From Toxonevra muliebris (Eukaryota; Arthropoda; Insecta; Diptera; Pallopteridae): a stretch of 64,000 nucleotides of DNA. Below, piece after piece: positions 12,334 through 24,038 of the stretch. Made by a program: the position numbers and the translations under genes. Position 1 is the stretch's first letter, and each line of letters begins with the position of its first letter. The stretch is from NCBI GenBank assembly GCA_963691655.1, contig OY829326.1, positions 9,970,878 through 10,034,877 of the forward strand. Reading direction: 5' to 3'. Below the pieces are notes generated by a model. That model did not search any database, was not told the DNA's origin, and saw only the letters and a program-made list of their open reading frames with translations.

Positions 12334-13756
12334 TAAAAAGGAGGGTTTCTAAAAATTTCCACCTCTCCTAGAAATTTTAGTATTGATCCAACTTCTATAG
12401 AAAACAGATTAGCATCTGCTGTTTGATGGCCGCCCAGATGCCTTTTTCGAGTAAGCTCCATCGCTGTAAAAATTATCTAAAGTTATTAATATCTTCAAAG
12501 CTACCAAAGCGATAAAGTTCAAATTTTGTATAGTAACTCTTAATATTAACAGTACCTACTTTAGAAAATAAAAATGGTTAGGAATTGGAAAAAAATATGA
12601 CCATGGTCCAAACCAATCAACAATAGTCAAAATTATTGATGTGAAATTCGGCATATTATAATCTAGTTTACAATTACTTGAAAAACTATACAAATCGAAC
12701 AATAAGGCGTGGCACCTATCATATATGGCAAAAAGGTAACACTTGAAAAATGAAAATAAACGAAAAATTTGCAAATATGTGCAGCTAAACTTTTAACACA
12801 ATTTAGTTTACTTTGAGTTTTTAAAACGAGAATAGCAAAATTTCAAAGTGTCGGGGGAAAAAAATACAGTATAAGAGAAGACTTAAAAAAACGCATTGCT
12901 AGTACAAAAAAAAAAGACTTTAAGTTTTATATCTATATGTTTACATAAAAATCTTTCGTTTATAGAGAAAAAATATGAGTTCCAATTTTTTACTTTGTGC
13001 CCATGCCACGAAAGAACTAAGCATTTTTAGAAAACAATTTTATGATTTTATTACTCTTAAACAGCATTACATTTTTTAAAATATCCGACATGTTTTTTGT
13101 TCTTTTTTTTTTATATTTAGCCAACTTCGTTACACTGTGCGATGTTGTTTTCTTTCTGCTATTCTTCTACCTTTACTAGAGCATATTAATATTTGCTACT
13201 TTTTCTTCTAGTCGCTCTACGGCATTTCTTGGATTTTATTTAAGCGTTTGCTATTATTTGAAGCGCGCCCGTAAAATGACTTTCACCTGTTTTCGCTATC
13301 TCAAAAAAGTAACAACAAAAGCGAACAGCAAACATAATAAACTTAAGGCTGCCGCCACTTATTACGAGTGCATGAGATTTTTATAATAGTAAAAACGAAG
13401 CTGCAAAAACAACAAGTACAACAACAAAAAATAAAAATAAGAGTACGTAATAAGCAGAAAGAACGAAGCATTTGTTTTAATACACACGCATACATACAAA
13501 GCATAATATCTTCGTAATACTCATAAGTATTTGGTTGTTGCTATTGTTGTGGTTGGCAACAAAACAGTAAGAAATTACTGCAGTTGCTTCCTAAGAATAT
13601 TTGGGAGTCAATTTTGTATCAGTCAATCTTCCTGGTTGAATCTCGGTCGGTCTAACTTTTCATTTTTCATTTTCAATAGTCTCCCTCTCTCTCTCTTTCT
13701 AAGTTCGTTAATTTGTCGCCTTTTTATTTCTTTTATATTTGAAATATCTGTCTTAT
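12334..13756. other. LINE 3' flank and noncoding stretch
   Basis: The first 150-200 bp are probably the 3' UTR of the upstream LINE, including a GC-richer segment around 12420-12445. The rest is AT-rich with no supported gene. Confidence 0.45.
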
Positions 13757-14330
13757 TGTCTTTGTCTTGGATTCTCTAGGCTAACGTCTTCTATTCTATA
13801 TTTCACTGACCTTTTCCATGGTTGTGAGTTGTACGGCCATCCCACTACTTTCCTAAAGCATTGCGCTTTTGTACATTTTTATTTATAAATCAGGAAAGTA
13901 TTTTAGCTTCAGCTAACGGCTTCAGGCTCATTTAGCTCCCCGCACAACTTAGTTAAAAACCCAGCAACAATTTTCGTATTAAAATATCCTTTTTGCAAGT
14001 CATAAATACGCCCGGCATGTATATTTCATATTTTCTTTATATCTATCTGGCTTTTTGTCTTTGTTTTGAAATCTCTGGCTAACGTCTTTTGTTCTATATC
14101 TTACTGCCCATTTCCATGGTAATGAGGTGAACAAACTATACACCCCACTACATTACTACAGCATTTCGTTCGCCCACCTTTATAAATCAGAAGCGTATTT
14201 AAGATTTCGTATTTATAATTTCAGACTTATTTCGTTCTATAAATCAGTTCAAAATCTAGCAAATTTCTTTGTATTAGAACTCCCTTTTCTCTTAGTTCTA
14301 GTTACACCCCTGTCTTCTGCTAAACCGCAT
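13757..14330 (+). repeat. Diverged tandem duplication, about 298-bp period
   Basis: Unit A begins at about 13757 and unit B at about 14056. Both carry in the same order TGTCTTTGT, CTCT-GGCTAACGTCTT, TTCTATAT, TTTCCATGG, CCCACTAC and TATAAATCAG, with many substitutions and small indels between. No coding potential was recognised in either copy. This looks like an old local duplication rather than a transposon pair, since the units directly abut. Confidence 0.7.
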
Positions 14331-14344
14331 TCATCAGAGAATCT

Positions 14345-17023
14345 TGTCTCTAATGTTGCTTCACTTCGAAACTAAGCAAACTAAGAAAAACTAAGCAACA
14401 ATTTTATTGCCAAAAATAATGCTGCAAATCATTTTCATTTTCCGTTGTTCTCGTTGGGTCTGTTTTTCCACATACTTTTAGTGTTTTTATTTTATTGTGT
14501 TCTCTAGGATTTTCTTGTTGTTACTGTTGCTATCTTCGCAACAATAACAGCAAAATGGCAATACATTGAGAGCAACTACTTCGTCTTCAACTTTTTCTTT
14601 ATTTACCTATGAATTTCATTTTTATTTTACTGGTTCTTTTGGTTCATGTATCATTGAAAGAAAGTAAACTGCATTGTACCGCCTTTTTCAAGTACTTTAA
14701 TCAACTATCATTAGGTATTCATTTTCATTTTTGTTTTACGGAGTACAGAGAAGTAAATAATTTTAGACTTTGAAGTTTAAGATTTTCCTAGCAGGTATTC
14801 AAGCGATTTGAGTTTATTTTATAAAAATCTAGTCAACACATAGTTGTGGTTTTTATATATAAATATTTTGCTCCAAAAAATGTTTTTTTCTTTAGTCAAT
14901 TACTTCAATGAAATAGCATCAAAAGAAACTTTATGTCCCTAAAAGTATGCTTTGAATATACACATATTCAAGAATTACAAAATATGAGCATAAAGACTTA
15001 AAATTTGATTTGTGATATATTTAAAAAATAAATAAAAATCAATAATTGACATTTTACAAAATTGGCAATACAAAGCTAAACTTGTTCCAGCAACAATTCA
15101 TAAAACACAGGAAAAGTAAACAGCAATATAAACAACAGCTTTGAAATATCCTGCTGTGTACAAAAAAGTAATACAATTTATATATGCACGCTGTCTATAA
15201 TAAACATGTCAAAATGACAAGTAATGTAAATTAAAAATATAAAATGACAATCAATTTAAGCAAACATACATTTAAACTGAAATGTCAAAATTTCATGCAT
15301 CATCAACAGGCTTCACTTCCAAACGAAAATGGAAAGGAAAAGAAAAGCAAAAATAAATGAAAAACTTTTAAAGCACAGGCAATAAAAAAATGTGTTAAAT
15401 GCAAAATAACTAAAACTTTAAAAAAAAAGTATAATTTTTTTTTTTTTTTTTTTTTGAAACTACCGAAAAAGTTTCAAATTATTTAAAAAAAAAACTTTTG
15501 CCCACTCTCTGTGTTTCTGCTGTTATACTAAAACACAACTAATTGAGCTTATCGGAAAAACTCGGAGATTTCTACTCTACTTTCAACGACTCGACGAAAA
15601 ACTAACATTAAACTAATTGTTGGAAAAGCAGTATAAATAATACTTGCTTGTTTTATTTTTGTTGCTCAACTATTTTACAACTTCATTAAAAGGCAATTTC
15701 GAAACGTTTGGAAAGTTCTCAAACAAAAACAAGAAGCCAAGCTAAACAAAAAAAAAAATACATAGCAAGCACAAATACTGCCCAAACAAAGTCAGTAGTA
15801 TAAGCAACACATTTGCAGAATATTTGGACACACGCTTGAAGACACACACACACACACACTTACAAGGAGAATAAAATACATTTTGAACTGAAGAATTAAG
15901 TGCGCTTTTCAATCGAACCAGTAGAACTTATTCATACCCTACACTAGGTTTTTTTAATTACACGATTCACACTATGCTTCACACTAGGGCCTTCCCATAA
16001 TAGCCGGATCCTTCTCTTCCTGCAACACAAATCAACCTGAAGTAGCATAATCGCGAAATTTATATATCACTTAAAAATCAGACATGTTAATAAATTTAGC
16101 TACTAAATTTTCTCTGAAAACGTCGCATTTTCAATTCTAATATTAGTAGAAATTTTGTTTCGTTAGAGAGATTTATTTGTTCCATAAAAATCACATTGAC
16201 TCCAGTAATAATAGCAATAAAAATATGACCAATAAAAATACTATAGGTTTATCGTTAAATTAAATAATGTAATATCTCAAACTCATTTCGTATCATATAT
16301 ATTGCACTGAATCGTTCAATGTGGTCAATTACCAAATATCTACACTGGAATACAGTGAAAATATAACATGAATCAAGGTATGTTTTCTAAACTAATTCGA
16401 GATCGCTGAATACGAAAAACACATTTATTTTTTTTTTCTCTATTTTTTGAAATGAAACTTTAGCGAGGGTAAATCGAAAATTTTGCAACTGAAATCACGT
16501 TGTTGTTGCACTCGTACGAAACTAATAAGAAACGAATTAGCTGTTGTTAGATTTCTCGCAATTTTATCTCATGTTCATTAGTGAGATAGCTGCTTTCGTC
16601 TTAAGTATTACATACGTTTGAACAACAACGGTCACGTGAAAAATCGCGTTTTTGTTGCACTCATACGAATCCAGTAAGAAACGAAGTTATGCAGTTGTTA
16701 ATCGGATACATATAATCTAGGAGAAAGTCGACTTCTCGTAGTTTTATTCGAATTGAGCGAATATGTCACCCAAGTTCCATTTTTTATTCAGCCATTTTAG
16801 CTTCTTTCAAATATGGGTGCAGAAAGTGACGAGCTGGGCAAACGATATCAAGGTTTCTGGGATGAGGGCATGATGGCAAAATACTGCAGGTTCTTAGTGC
16901 GGACATATGCAGACTCCGAGTAATAAGATACGAAATAAAGTTATGTTATGATTTCAGTGTTATTCCACACGCAAACGCACAAACAACAAAACATGAGCGT
17001 ACAGTGCGAATAGAAAAATTAAA
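14345..17023. other. Noncoding stretch, no gene seen
   Basis: AT-rich sequence with a 21-nt T run at 15435-15455 and a CA tract near 15845-15860. Around 16813-16923 a 36-codon frame (start MGAESDELGKRYQ) stands out as protein-like and GC-richer than its surroundings. It could be the tail of a mobile-element ORF but was not assigned. Confidence 0.5.
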
Positions 17024-17247
17024 CTATAATTCAAGGCGTATTTAACAGGGTGAAGTCATTTCTGAGAACTCTCTCATTTTATTTGAAAAGTTTGATTTCG
17101 TAGTGTCAAAATAGTGCAAAATGTAAATAAACAAAAAAGTAGTGCCAAAATTCAAATTTTAAATATTCTCAACGGAAGCTGTTTTTGACACTATAACTTT
17201 TACTCTCTGAAATAACTTCACACTGTTAAAAACGCCTTGCTATAATT
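17024..17247. mobile_element. Foldback MITE with perfect 8-bp target duplication
   Basis: Left end CAAGGCGTATTTAACAGG (from 17032) and the reverse complement of the right end, CAAGGCGTTTTTAACAGT (ending 17239), form an inverted repeat. It continues for about 35 bp with few mismatches through GTGAAGT-ATTTC-GAGA. The flanks are an identical 8-bp CTATAATT at 17024-17031 and 17240-17247. The element proper is 208 bp and noncoding. Eight-bp duplications fit hAT or P superfamilies; the CAAGGCG terminus is not typical of either, so the superfamily is open. Confidence 0.88.
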
Positions 17248-20047
17248 GACAAATTTTATTGATAGAAAACAAAAAGTGAAATGTGGGTTTGAAAACAGTA
17301 GGTAATGAAAAAGCAATTATTCAGAGTAAAAGCTCAGAAAAGCTATTCAATTAATGGAATGGAAATTGGTTCACAGTAGCGACTTCACCCTCCTACAGCA
17401 TGTTTACAACGTAAAATAAAATAGCTAATGACTTAACTTATTTATATTTACCAGCTACATTCAGCTGCTTCATAAGCATATTTACTTTTGCAATAACAAC
17501 CCAGCGTTGTTAACTACATCAACTCTGGTCTTATATTACATATATTTATAAAATGTTTCATTATATTTCCTTTTATTCAGTACAATACTTCATTTCTGCT
17601 GTGACTACATTAGGAAGTTGAGAAGATGCATACTGAAATAAGTATACCCTTTCATTTCAGCGTACCGCAAGACAAAGTAATGGAAAGTGTTTGAAAGTCA
17701 GTAAAAATGTCAGCAGCATACATACGTATCTTTCACTTTCTTCATAGAGCTTAAACGACTAGCGCAGGTAATTGCAAAGATGTGAAGTGAAAATCTGTAA
17801 GATTTTAAAGGATATTCAAGAAAGAAAAAATTATTAAGCACATAAGCACAAAAGTGGAAAAAACAACATAGAAAATTGCTTATTCCAAAGAGCTAAACTT
17901 ATCGACTTACAACATACTGTAGAGTAGGAATTAATAAAAAAAACTGCACAAAACGATTTTATAATCAAATATTCTCAAATACAGTGAAACTGGCTAAACT
18001 TGATAGATTTTCTTATGACATTCAATTTTGATGATTGCATTTTTGAGCAGATTGTAAAAAATAACAGACTTTAAAATCAAATTGCTAGCTTCTTGTGTTG
18101 TCTCACCACCTTGCCTCACCCTCCACTCGATGTTAGCAACAAGCATACAGAGCTTATGAAATATTTTTCATGTTTAACGCCAACGTAAAATTGCTTCATA
18201 ACGAAACAATGTGTCAAGTTATCAAATTGGCAACAGCAGAAGCAGCAGCAAGCAATTCATACATAGTAACAACTTATCAATCACATAACCATTGAAGATA
18301 TATCAAAATATGGTATAAAATTTTTAAGTTCATCATTATCAACATTATTATCATCACTGTTTTACGAGTATAACTTGCCTTTGCAATGCAACAATGTCAG
18401 CAACAGCCACAATTCTTGTATTAACCGCAACAATTTAATGTGTTGCAGGTTGAAGCTGGTATTATGAAACATAAGTAAATAAAATTTTATCAGTAAAGCA
18501 TTTTCAGTAAAGCATGTTTGCTACAATATCAGCAACAACAACTACTAGAACAATGAGGAAGCAACAGCAAGCGAGAATTTCGATTTATTGCATTATGATA
18601 CACGAGTATGACGAGGAAGTAAACTATTTTTATGCTTCAGGATGCCAATAAAATTGAACTGAACTCAACACTATAACTCCTCAAATGAAATGAAAATCAA
18701 ATTTACACACACACACACATACAGAGAGAAGCACAGTATTGTGAATCATGTATGCTGTGCAGCACGGGTTGCCAATAGGTGTCTACTTGTATATATGAAG
18801 ATTCCTAGCTAGAGGAGTGCACAAACACATTCATACCTTACTGTTGTATGTGTGTGTATATAAGCCGGAAGAAGAAACGCATATTGAAAGATTTGAAAAT
18901 TGAAAATTTCAGATGTAAACAACGCAGCAGCATATGAAAAAGTGAGCAACATCTGATCTCACCTCGCAACACCTTTGTATTTTGTAGTATTTTTTTTATT
19001 TTTTGTTGTTGGCTTAAAGATAAGAAACAATGAAAAATGGCTGTAAAGACACTGAAGGTGATAAAAACTTGGAGGAAGAAAAGAATGTTAAAGTAATGCA
19101 ATTGAATTGATTTATTTATTATACTGCTACCGTATGCTCATAAAATTCAAGAAGATAAGAAAATATGTATTAAAAACATGTCTTCACTTTTTGTTTTCTG
19201 CAAATATTATATTCTTTATTATTTTTTCCAATTATGTTTTATAATATAGAATTTTTGCAAATTATTAAGGTCATAAAGATGAAAGTCTGTATTCGATCAC
19301 TCATTTAGAATGCTTCATCTTCAATACAATTTGAAAATCTCATGGTTGTCTAAAAAATAAAGTAGATTTTATTTCACATAGTTACTTTGATTTTAATTTT
19401 TTTGAAAGATCAATGAAGTTTATTTAGACTTTAGAATATAATACTTTCTTCTAGGAGATCAAGTTCCATCAATCTTGTTTGAAATTAGCATTGAAACAAT
19501 GAAAAAAGATAATTTGAACAAATATAAATCTTTCATTTGAAATTATGACCGCTTCAAAAAGGAACTAAACTCCAAGTTGAGGTTTTGATCCCAAGTTATA
19601 TATAATTTATATTTTTATTAACCATAATCAGTGATCCCAAATAATTGCTTTAGTTTCATAAATCCATATCAATTAATAACACATCAAAACAAATTTTTTG
19701 CCAACAAATAATGAAAATAATTTCTTGGAACTATGACTTTTATTTTCTTGTGCTTGTGACCTCTTTTAAAATGGTCATACCAAAAATTAAACAAAAATTG
19801 CTAATAAAAAAATTATTTGCGCAAATTTCCCTTCCTTTATAAAGGAAATTCCCTTGTTTATATTTTAAGAATGTATTTAAACGGAATGTACTATTTTTTA
19901 TTGCGCTTGTTTGGCGAAAAGAAGAATTTTTGAAAAAGTGCCAAAAACAACTGCAAAGTATAAACAATTGTCGCGCCATGAAATTTTTGTCCTTAGGTAT
20001 CAAGGAGTGTCATAAAGTTAAATATCTGAAAAAATCTGATGCTGTTG
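17248..20047. other. Noncoding stretch, no gene seen
   Basis: AT-rich with scattered CAA/CAG clusters (around 18230-18250, 18525-18570) and a CA tract near 18705. The segment GACTTCACCCTCC at 17385 echoes the ends of the MITE just upstream and may be a fragment of another copy. No gene is supported. Confidence 0.5.
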
Positions 20048-21267
20048 CACTGATCCAGAAAAAAAAAATTTGTACCCGCTTGAAAGGGGAAAATGGCATA
20101 ACCTGAAAGAGAACCATAAATTATCGATTCAAAAGTGCAGTCACAATAATGACTGAACTAAAGAACTATTTCAACGTGAAATGTCGAAATGTCGAAACCT
20201 TACGCAAAAAGAAAAGAAAGTTCGGTCTGTATCGTCTCCCATACATCAGACAAAAAGTCATTGTTGACGAAATGGTTGAAACAAATCGCCTGACATGGAC
20301 TAAAAACTATAGCAATTGAACTCTGGCAGACTCGAGAAAAGTTATATAATCGGGCAAATTAAACTCAATTTTTTATGCGCATTTAATCTTCGGTAAGTGC
20401 GTCGCTCAGATATAGAGCAATACCAGGATAACTGTGTAGCGAAAATAGTCAAATTCCCACAAAGTCATATGGCTTGAATGGATTTTTCCTACTATATCCG
20501 GGATTCCTTATAGTATATTTAAGGAACTGTGAACGCCCAAAAATATGGATAAAATTTTATGAAGCAATTCCTGTAAGCTAATTGTGGTGCGCTTTCGCTC
20601 ATTAATGACGTTTTTTCCGGACAACTTCTGCGGCTTTTCATCGCGCCAAATTGGCAAGCTTTAGTTAGTAATTAATGCCTAATGATTGATAATTTTAGAA
20701 ATAGTAAAAAAGTTATATTATTGATTCTTATTTGTTTACAGATTCAAAATTTTTTGGATGATGTTAGAATTTATTGGCTGGATTGACCAGGTAGCTCGCC
20801 GGTTTTAAGTCCGATAGAGACCTCTGTCATGTAATGAAACGGAAAGTTGCTCAAAACATGCCAAAGAATAAAAAAGCCCTTTTTGGTGTACTGAAAAAAG
20901 TTTGATATCAAAAAAATAACGAATGATATCCTTAAAGTGCTTGTCGAATCTATGCCATTCAAGATAACGGCCATAAGAAAGACTAAGAGAGGGGCACCAT
21001 CAAACTAAACAATGATTATGACTCTAATATGAAACAAATTAATCTTAGTTGACACCTTCAAAAAATAACAAATATTTTTATTTTTACCCTCAAAAACGTG
21101 AAATTTCTTCCATATTTTTGTTTTAATTAAAAAGTGATAAAGCAATTTTGTTCCTGAAAATAAAAAAAAAATAAAAAAGACATTCACTAAAACAAAATCA
21201 GGTTTAGCTCTCATTTAAACAATTTTCTTGAAATTGGTTAGTAGAGCGGTTTTTGTGACCGCCAGTG
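20048..21267 (+). pseudogene. Decayed Tc1-family transposon
   Basis: Translated pieces in shifting frames match the Tc1 transposase plan: an N-terminal stretch around 20190-20230; GTVNAQKY at about 20525-20560; a QDN-like segment near 20620; and, at 20775-20900, sequence reading WPGSSPVLSPIE then HVMKRKVAQNMP across frameshifts. That region normally holds the third catalytic acidic residue. Many stops and frameshifts make it inactive. The right end reads ACCGCCAGTG followed by TA (21268-21269), as expected for a Tc1 terminus at its TA target. The left end is less certain; CACTG at 20048 is a candidate. Confidence 0.65.
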
Positions 21268-21269
21268 TA

Positions 21270-22889
21270 CATATCTATTAAATTATTATAATTTAGAAAA
21301 ATTATGAACACTATGAATTTTCTATTAGTGGTTTTTATTTATTGAAAATTAAGGATCATATTCTATGGAGTAGATATTGCTGGAACTTATCTATTTCTTT
21401 TAAAATATTTAAAGTTTTATATTAAATCTGTTCATGGCTTGGTTCAATTGATGTATAAAGTATTTTACAGATCATACGCATGAAAGAGATCATCAGGAAA
21501 TTAAATTAAATGATCGAGCTGCAACAGCAGCAAACTAAGTATAAAATCATAGAAGATTAATCTTAAAAGAATACAGGCTCATTAAAAAGTTTTGGTTTTT
21601 GGTCTTCAGCTATTTGCATTTCTTCCAAAGATCACAGTCCATTATTTGTTATCTTTCACAGATTGCTAATCTAGCACCCGATTTTATTACTGGAAATTCT
21701 CAAAGGGAACGATAAAATGCTGAAACCAATGGAATAACTACTAACTAACTACTAACTAAGAACTATCACTAAGATCACTGATGAGGAATAGTGGCGGATT
21801 CCGAAAAGGCCGTCTGATTTGCCCGTCTCTTTTATACACTGTTGTTGTTTAACTACATCCTTTCATTAAGTTTGTTATATACTAATAAAATAAAAAACTA
21901 GACATGAACTGAAGTCATGACTTTGAAAAATCAACACATATATTTAATTTTCATAGTCTCTTAAAAATTCACGATTTTTGTTTTAGTTTTTGACGTGGAA
22001 TAAAAGGTTTGCACTCACTTTATCTGTAATAAAATCTGGAAGAAGAGAATTCAAATGAACTCTTGTGGTCTAGCTAAATAAAAATAGAATTATGTTAAAT
22101 AGTGTAAATGAAACTGAAAAACAGCTGAGTTCATTCCAAATAACTCAATTAAACTCGAAAATTAAGTGAACAATAATAATTTCAATACAATTTCAAAGTT
22201 CAGTTATTGGATTAATAATAATTATGTTAATGATGTTTAATGAATATTTCTGTACATATAAAAGCGTTATAGAATTACTATTAAATAACTTAATACAATT
22301 TCATTGAGGAATACAAAATAAGCAAAATTTAAATGGAAATCACGTAGGCTTCAGTATGCACATATGTACGAATACTCGTAGAATGACTACGTTTAAATGC
22401 TAGACGTCAATGATAAGTACATATTACAGATTTACAAAGGCTCAAAGAAAAATATTTGACAAAACTTTAAATTTATTAAAGCTGGTTGTTTTATTAGTAT
22501 TTTTTAAAGTGTGCAAAAAAAAAACTACTAGAATATTTATTGTGGCTGCTATTTTTGAGCGCATGTAAACGTTTAGCATATAATTATAATTTTTGAAACG
22601 TGCCAATATTTGCCCAAAAATCTGAAATATTTTTCCAGCAAGGTAAGACAGACAGACAAGACAAACACAACCAACAGCAGGTAGAAACCGATACTTAGAT
22701 ACCAAATTCAGACAACAACAGCAGCAGCAACAAACATGCAGAAGAACCAATTATGATTTTATTTTATTTATTTACAACTTCCCTCCTTTTTAAGCATGAA
22801 TGACACTAAATGATAATGAAAGTAATAATATTCTTGCTGTCTGATTATTTTAAGCGTATCTGTGTGTGTGTGTGTGCCTGTTTGTCTGC
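21270..22889. other. Noncoding stretch upstream of the first cuticle-type gene
   Basis: AT-rich; no coding frame was recognised. A CAGCAGCAG cluster near 22715-22735 and a GT tract at 22861-22877 lie just upstream of the promoter of the gene at 23030. Confidence 0.5.
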
Positions 22890-22890
22890 T

Positions 22891-22926
22891 TATATAAAAT
22901 GATTGACATTTTTTAAGCAATTGTCA
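22891..22926 (+). promoter_or_regulatory. TATA box and likely start site of the 23030 gene
   Basis: TATATAAAA begins near 22891, and a TCA initiator (TCAATC) follows about 33 bp later at 22924-22926, about 104 bp upstream of the ATG. The spacing fits a focused fly core promoter. The start site is inferred, not observed. Confidence 0.6.
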
Positions 22927-23029
22927 ATCAACGCTAACCAACGCTTCAGGCAACATCAACAGCAACCCAACCCAACCCTACTCAAACCAAATCAAATCAA
23001 CAGCATTTACTTGTCGTCCTCAACCAAAA

Positions 23030-23341
23030 ATGTTCAAATTCGTAAGTTTATACATAAATTTTATTAGCTTGGAGTTGGATATTTTATTATTAAATAAATG
23101 CTTAATTTATTCCTACTTACAGTTCGCTGTCTGCATTTGTGCTCTTTTGGTCTGCGTTGCTGCCAAGCCGCAGTTCCTAGCAGCCCCTGCAGTTAGCTAT
23201 GCTACGCCAGTCGTTGCTCCTGCTGCCGCAGTAGCATATGCTTCTCCTTACTACACCAACTATGCATCACCTTATTATGCTTCATATGCTGGGTATCCTT
23301 ATACTGGTGCTTCTTATGCTGGATACTGGTGGGGTCGTTGA
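23030..23341 (+). CDS. Small secreted Ala/Tyr-rich cuticle-type protein
   Basis: Two coding exons, 23030-23041 (MFKF, donor GTAAGT) and 23123-23341, flank an 81-nt intron ending TTACAG. They encode 76 residues. Residues 1-18 form a signal peptide (hydrophobic run AVCICALLVCVAA), after which the mature chain starts KPQFLAAP. It then alternates Ala/Pro/Val with Tyr-rich SPYY and ASYAGYPY repeats and ends YWWGR. No chitin-binding R&R motif is present. The exon layout and signal peptide match the three paralogues downstream, but the body lacks their conserved core, so it is a distant member. In flies, such minute MFKF... proteins are typically cuticle components or are annotated as neuropeptide-like precursors (the SPY-rich tail recalls Nplp4). 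The role here is inferred. The intron is a multiple of three without an in-frame stop, so its retention would give 103 residues; splicing is favoured because it restores the signal peptide. Confidence 0.8.
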   Translation: MFKFVSLYINFISLELDILLLNKCLIYSYLQFAVCICALLVCVAAKPQFLAAPAVSYATPVVAPAAAVAYASPYYTNYASPYYASYAGYPYTGASYAGYWWGR

Positions 23342-23494
23342 TTTCAAAATGGAGAAGAAGTTGAGTGGAAAAGTATGCTATTTTTGGGCTATTAAAAATA
23401 GTTCTTATTTTTTACTTGTTATTTTTATTTAGTTAATATTCTTGTTTTCCTATAACGTTAATATTCAATTTTTTTTTTTTTTTAATATTTTTTT

Positions 23495-23500
23495 AATAAA
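23495..23500 (+). terminator. Poly(A) signal, 23030 gene
   Basis: AATAAA about 155 bp past the stop codon, the first canonical hexamer downstream. Confidence 0.55.
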
Positions 23501-23870
23501 TGAATTTCGTACTCGAATATGGAGAGTTGCTTTTTTCCTCTTCGGTTTTGACACCTATGAACCTCGCGTTAGAAGAGAGTTAACATAAGAAATTGAAAGA
23601 CCTAAAAACTTTCCAAGATCTCGCTACGTTTTGAAATACACGAATCTATCAAAATATTATCCAAATATTTTCATTCCGAATACTTGAAATCTTTATAGAT
23701 ATCAATCAAATTTAGAATGTTTATTGATAGCAATATAGAAATCACAAATATGTAAAATTCTCCAAACAAGGACATCTGAGTTATTGAGAAAAAGACGCGC
23801 ACATACATGTGTTAGGGTTGGTAAACATTTGAATCAGAAAAGAAATGTTTTAGAATATTAGGTTTTAATA

Positions 23871-24036
23871 CACTGTTTCAAAGGACTCCGAGCTCAAATG
23901 AAAGACCATTCTTGAAATATATAATTCTGAAAATTATTTGAAAAATTGCACCAATTTAATATTTATGATAAAAAATAGACGATAAAATATTTTCAATCTT
24001 AAGTCGAGACAGGCAATTTTTCTTTTTTACCACAAA
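23871..24036 (+). repeat. Dispersed repeat, copy 1 (partner at 28837)
   Basis: Shares CACTGTTTCAAA, GACCATTCTTG/GGCCATTCTTG, ATATATAATTCT-AAAATTA, GATAAAATATTTTC, AAGTCGAG and TTTTTACCACA in the same order with 28837-28987. The two copies are in direct orientation about 5 kb apart and are moderately diverged. The element type is unknown. Confidence 0.7.
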
Positions 24037-24038
24037 CA

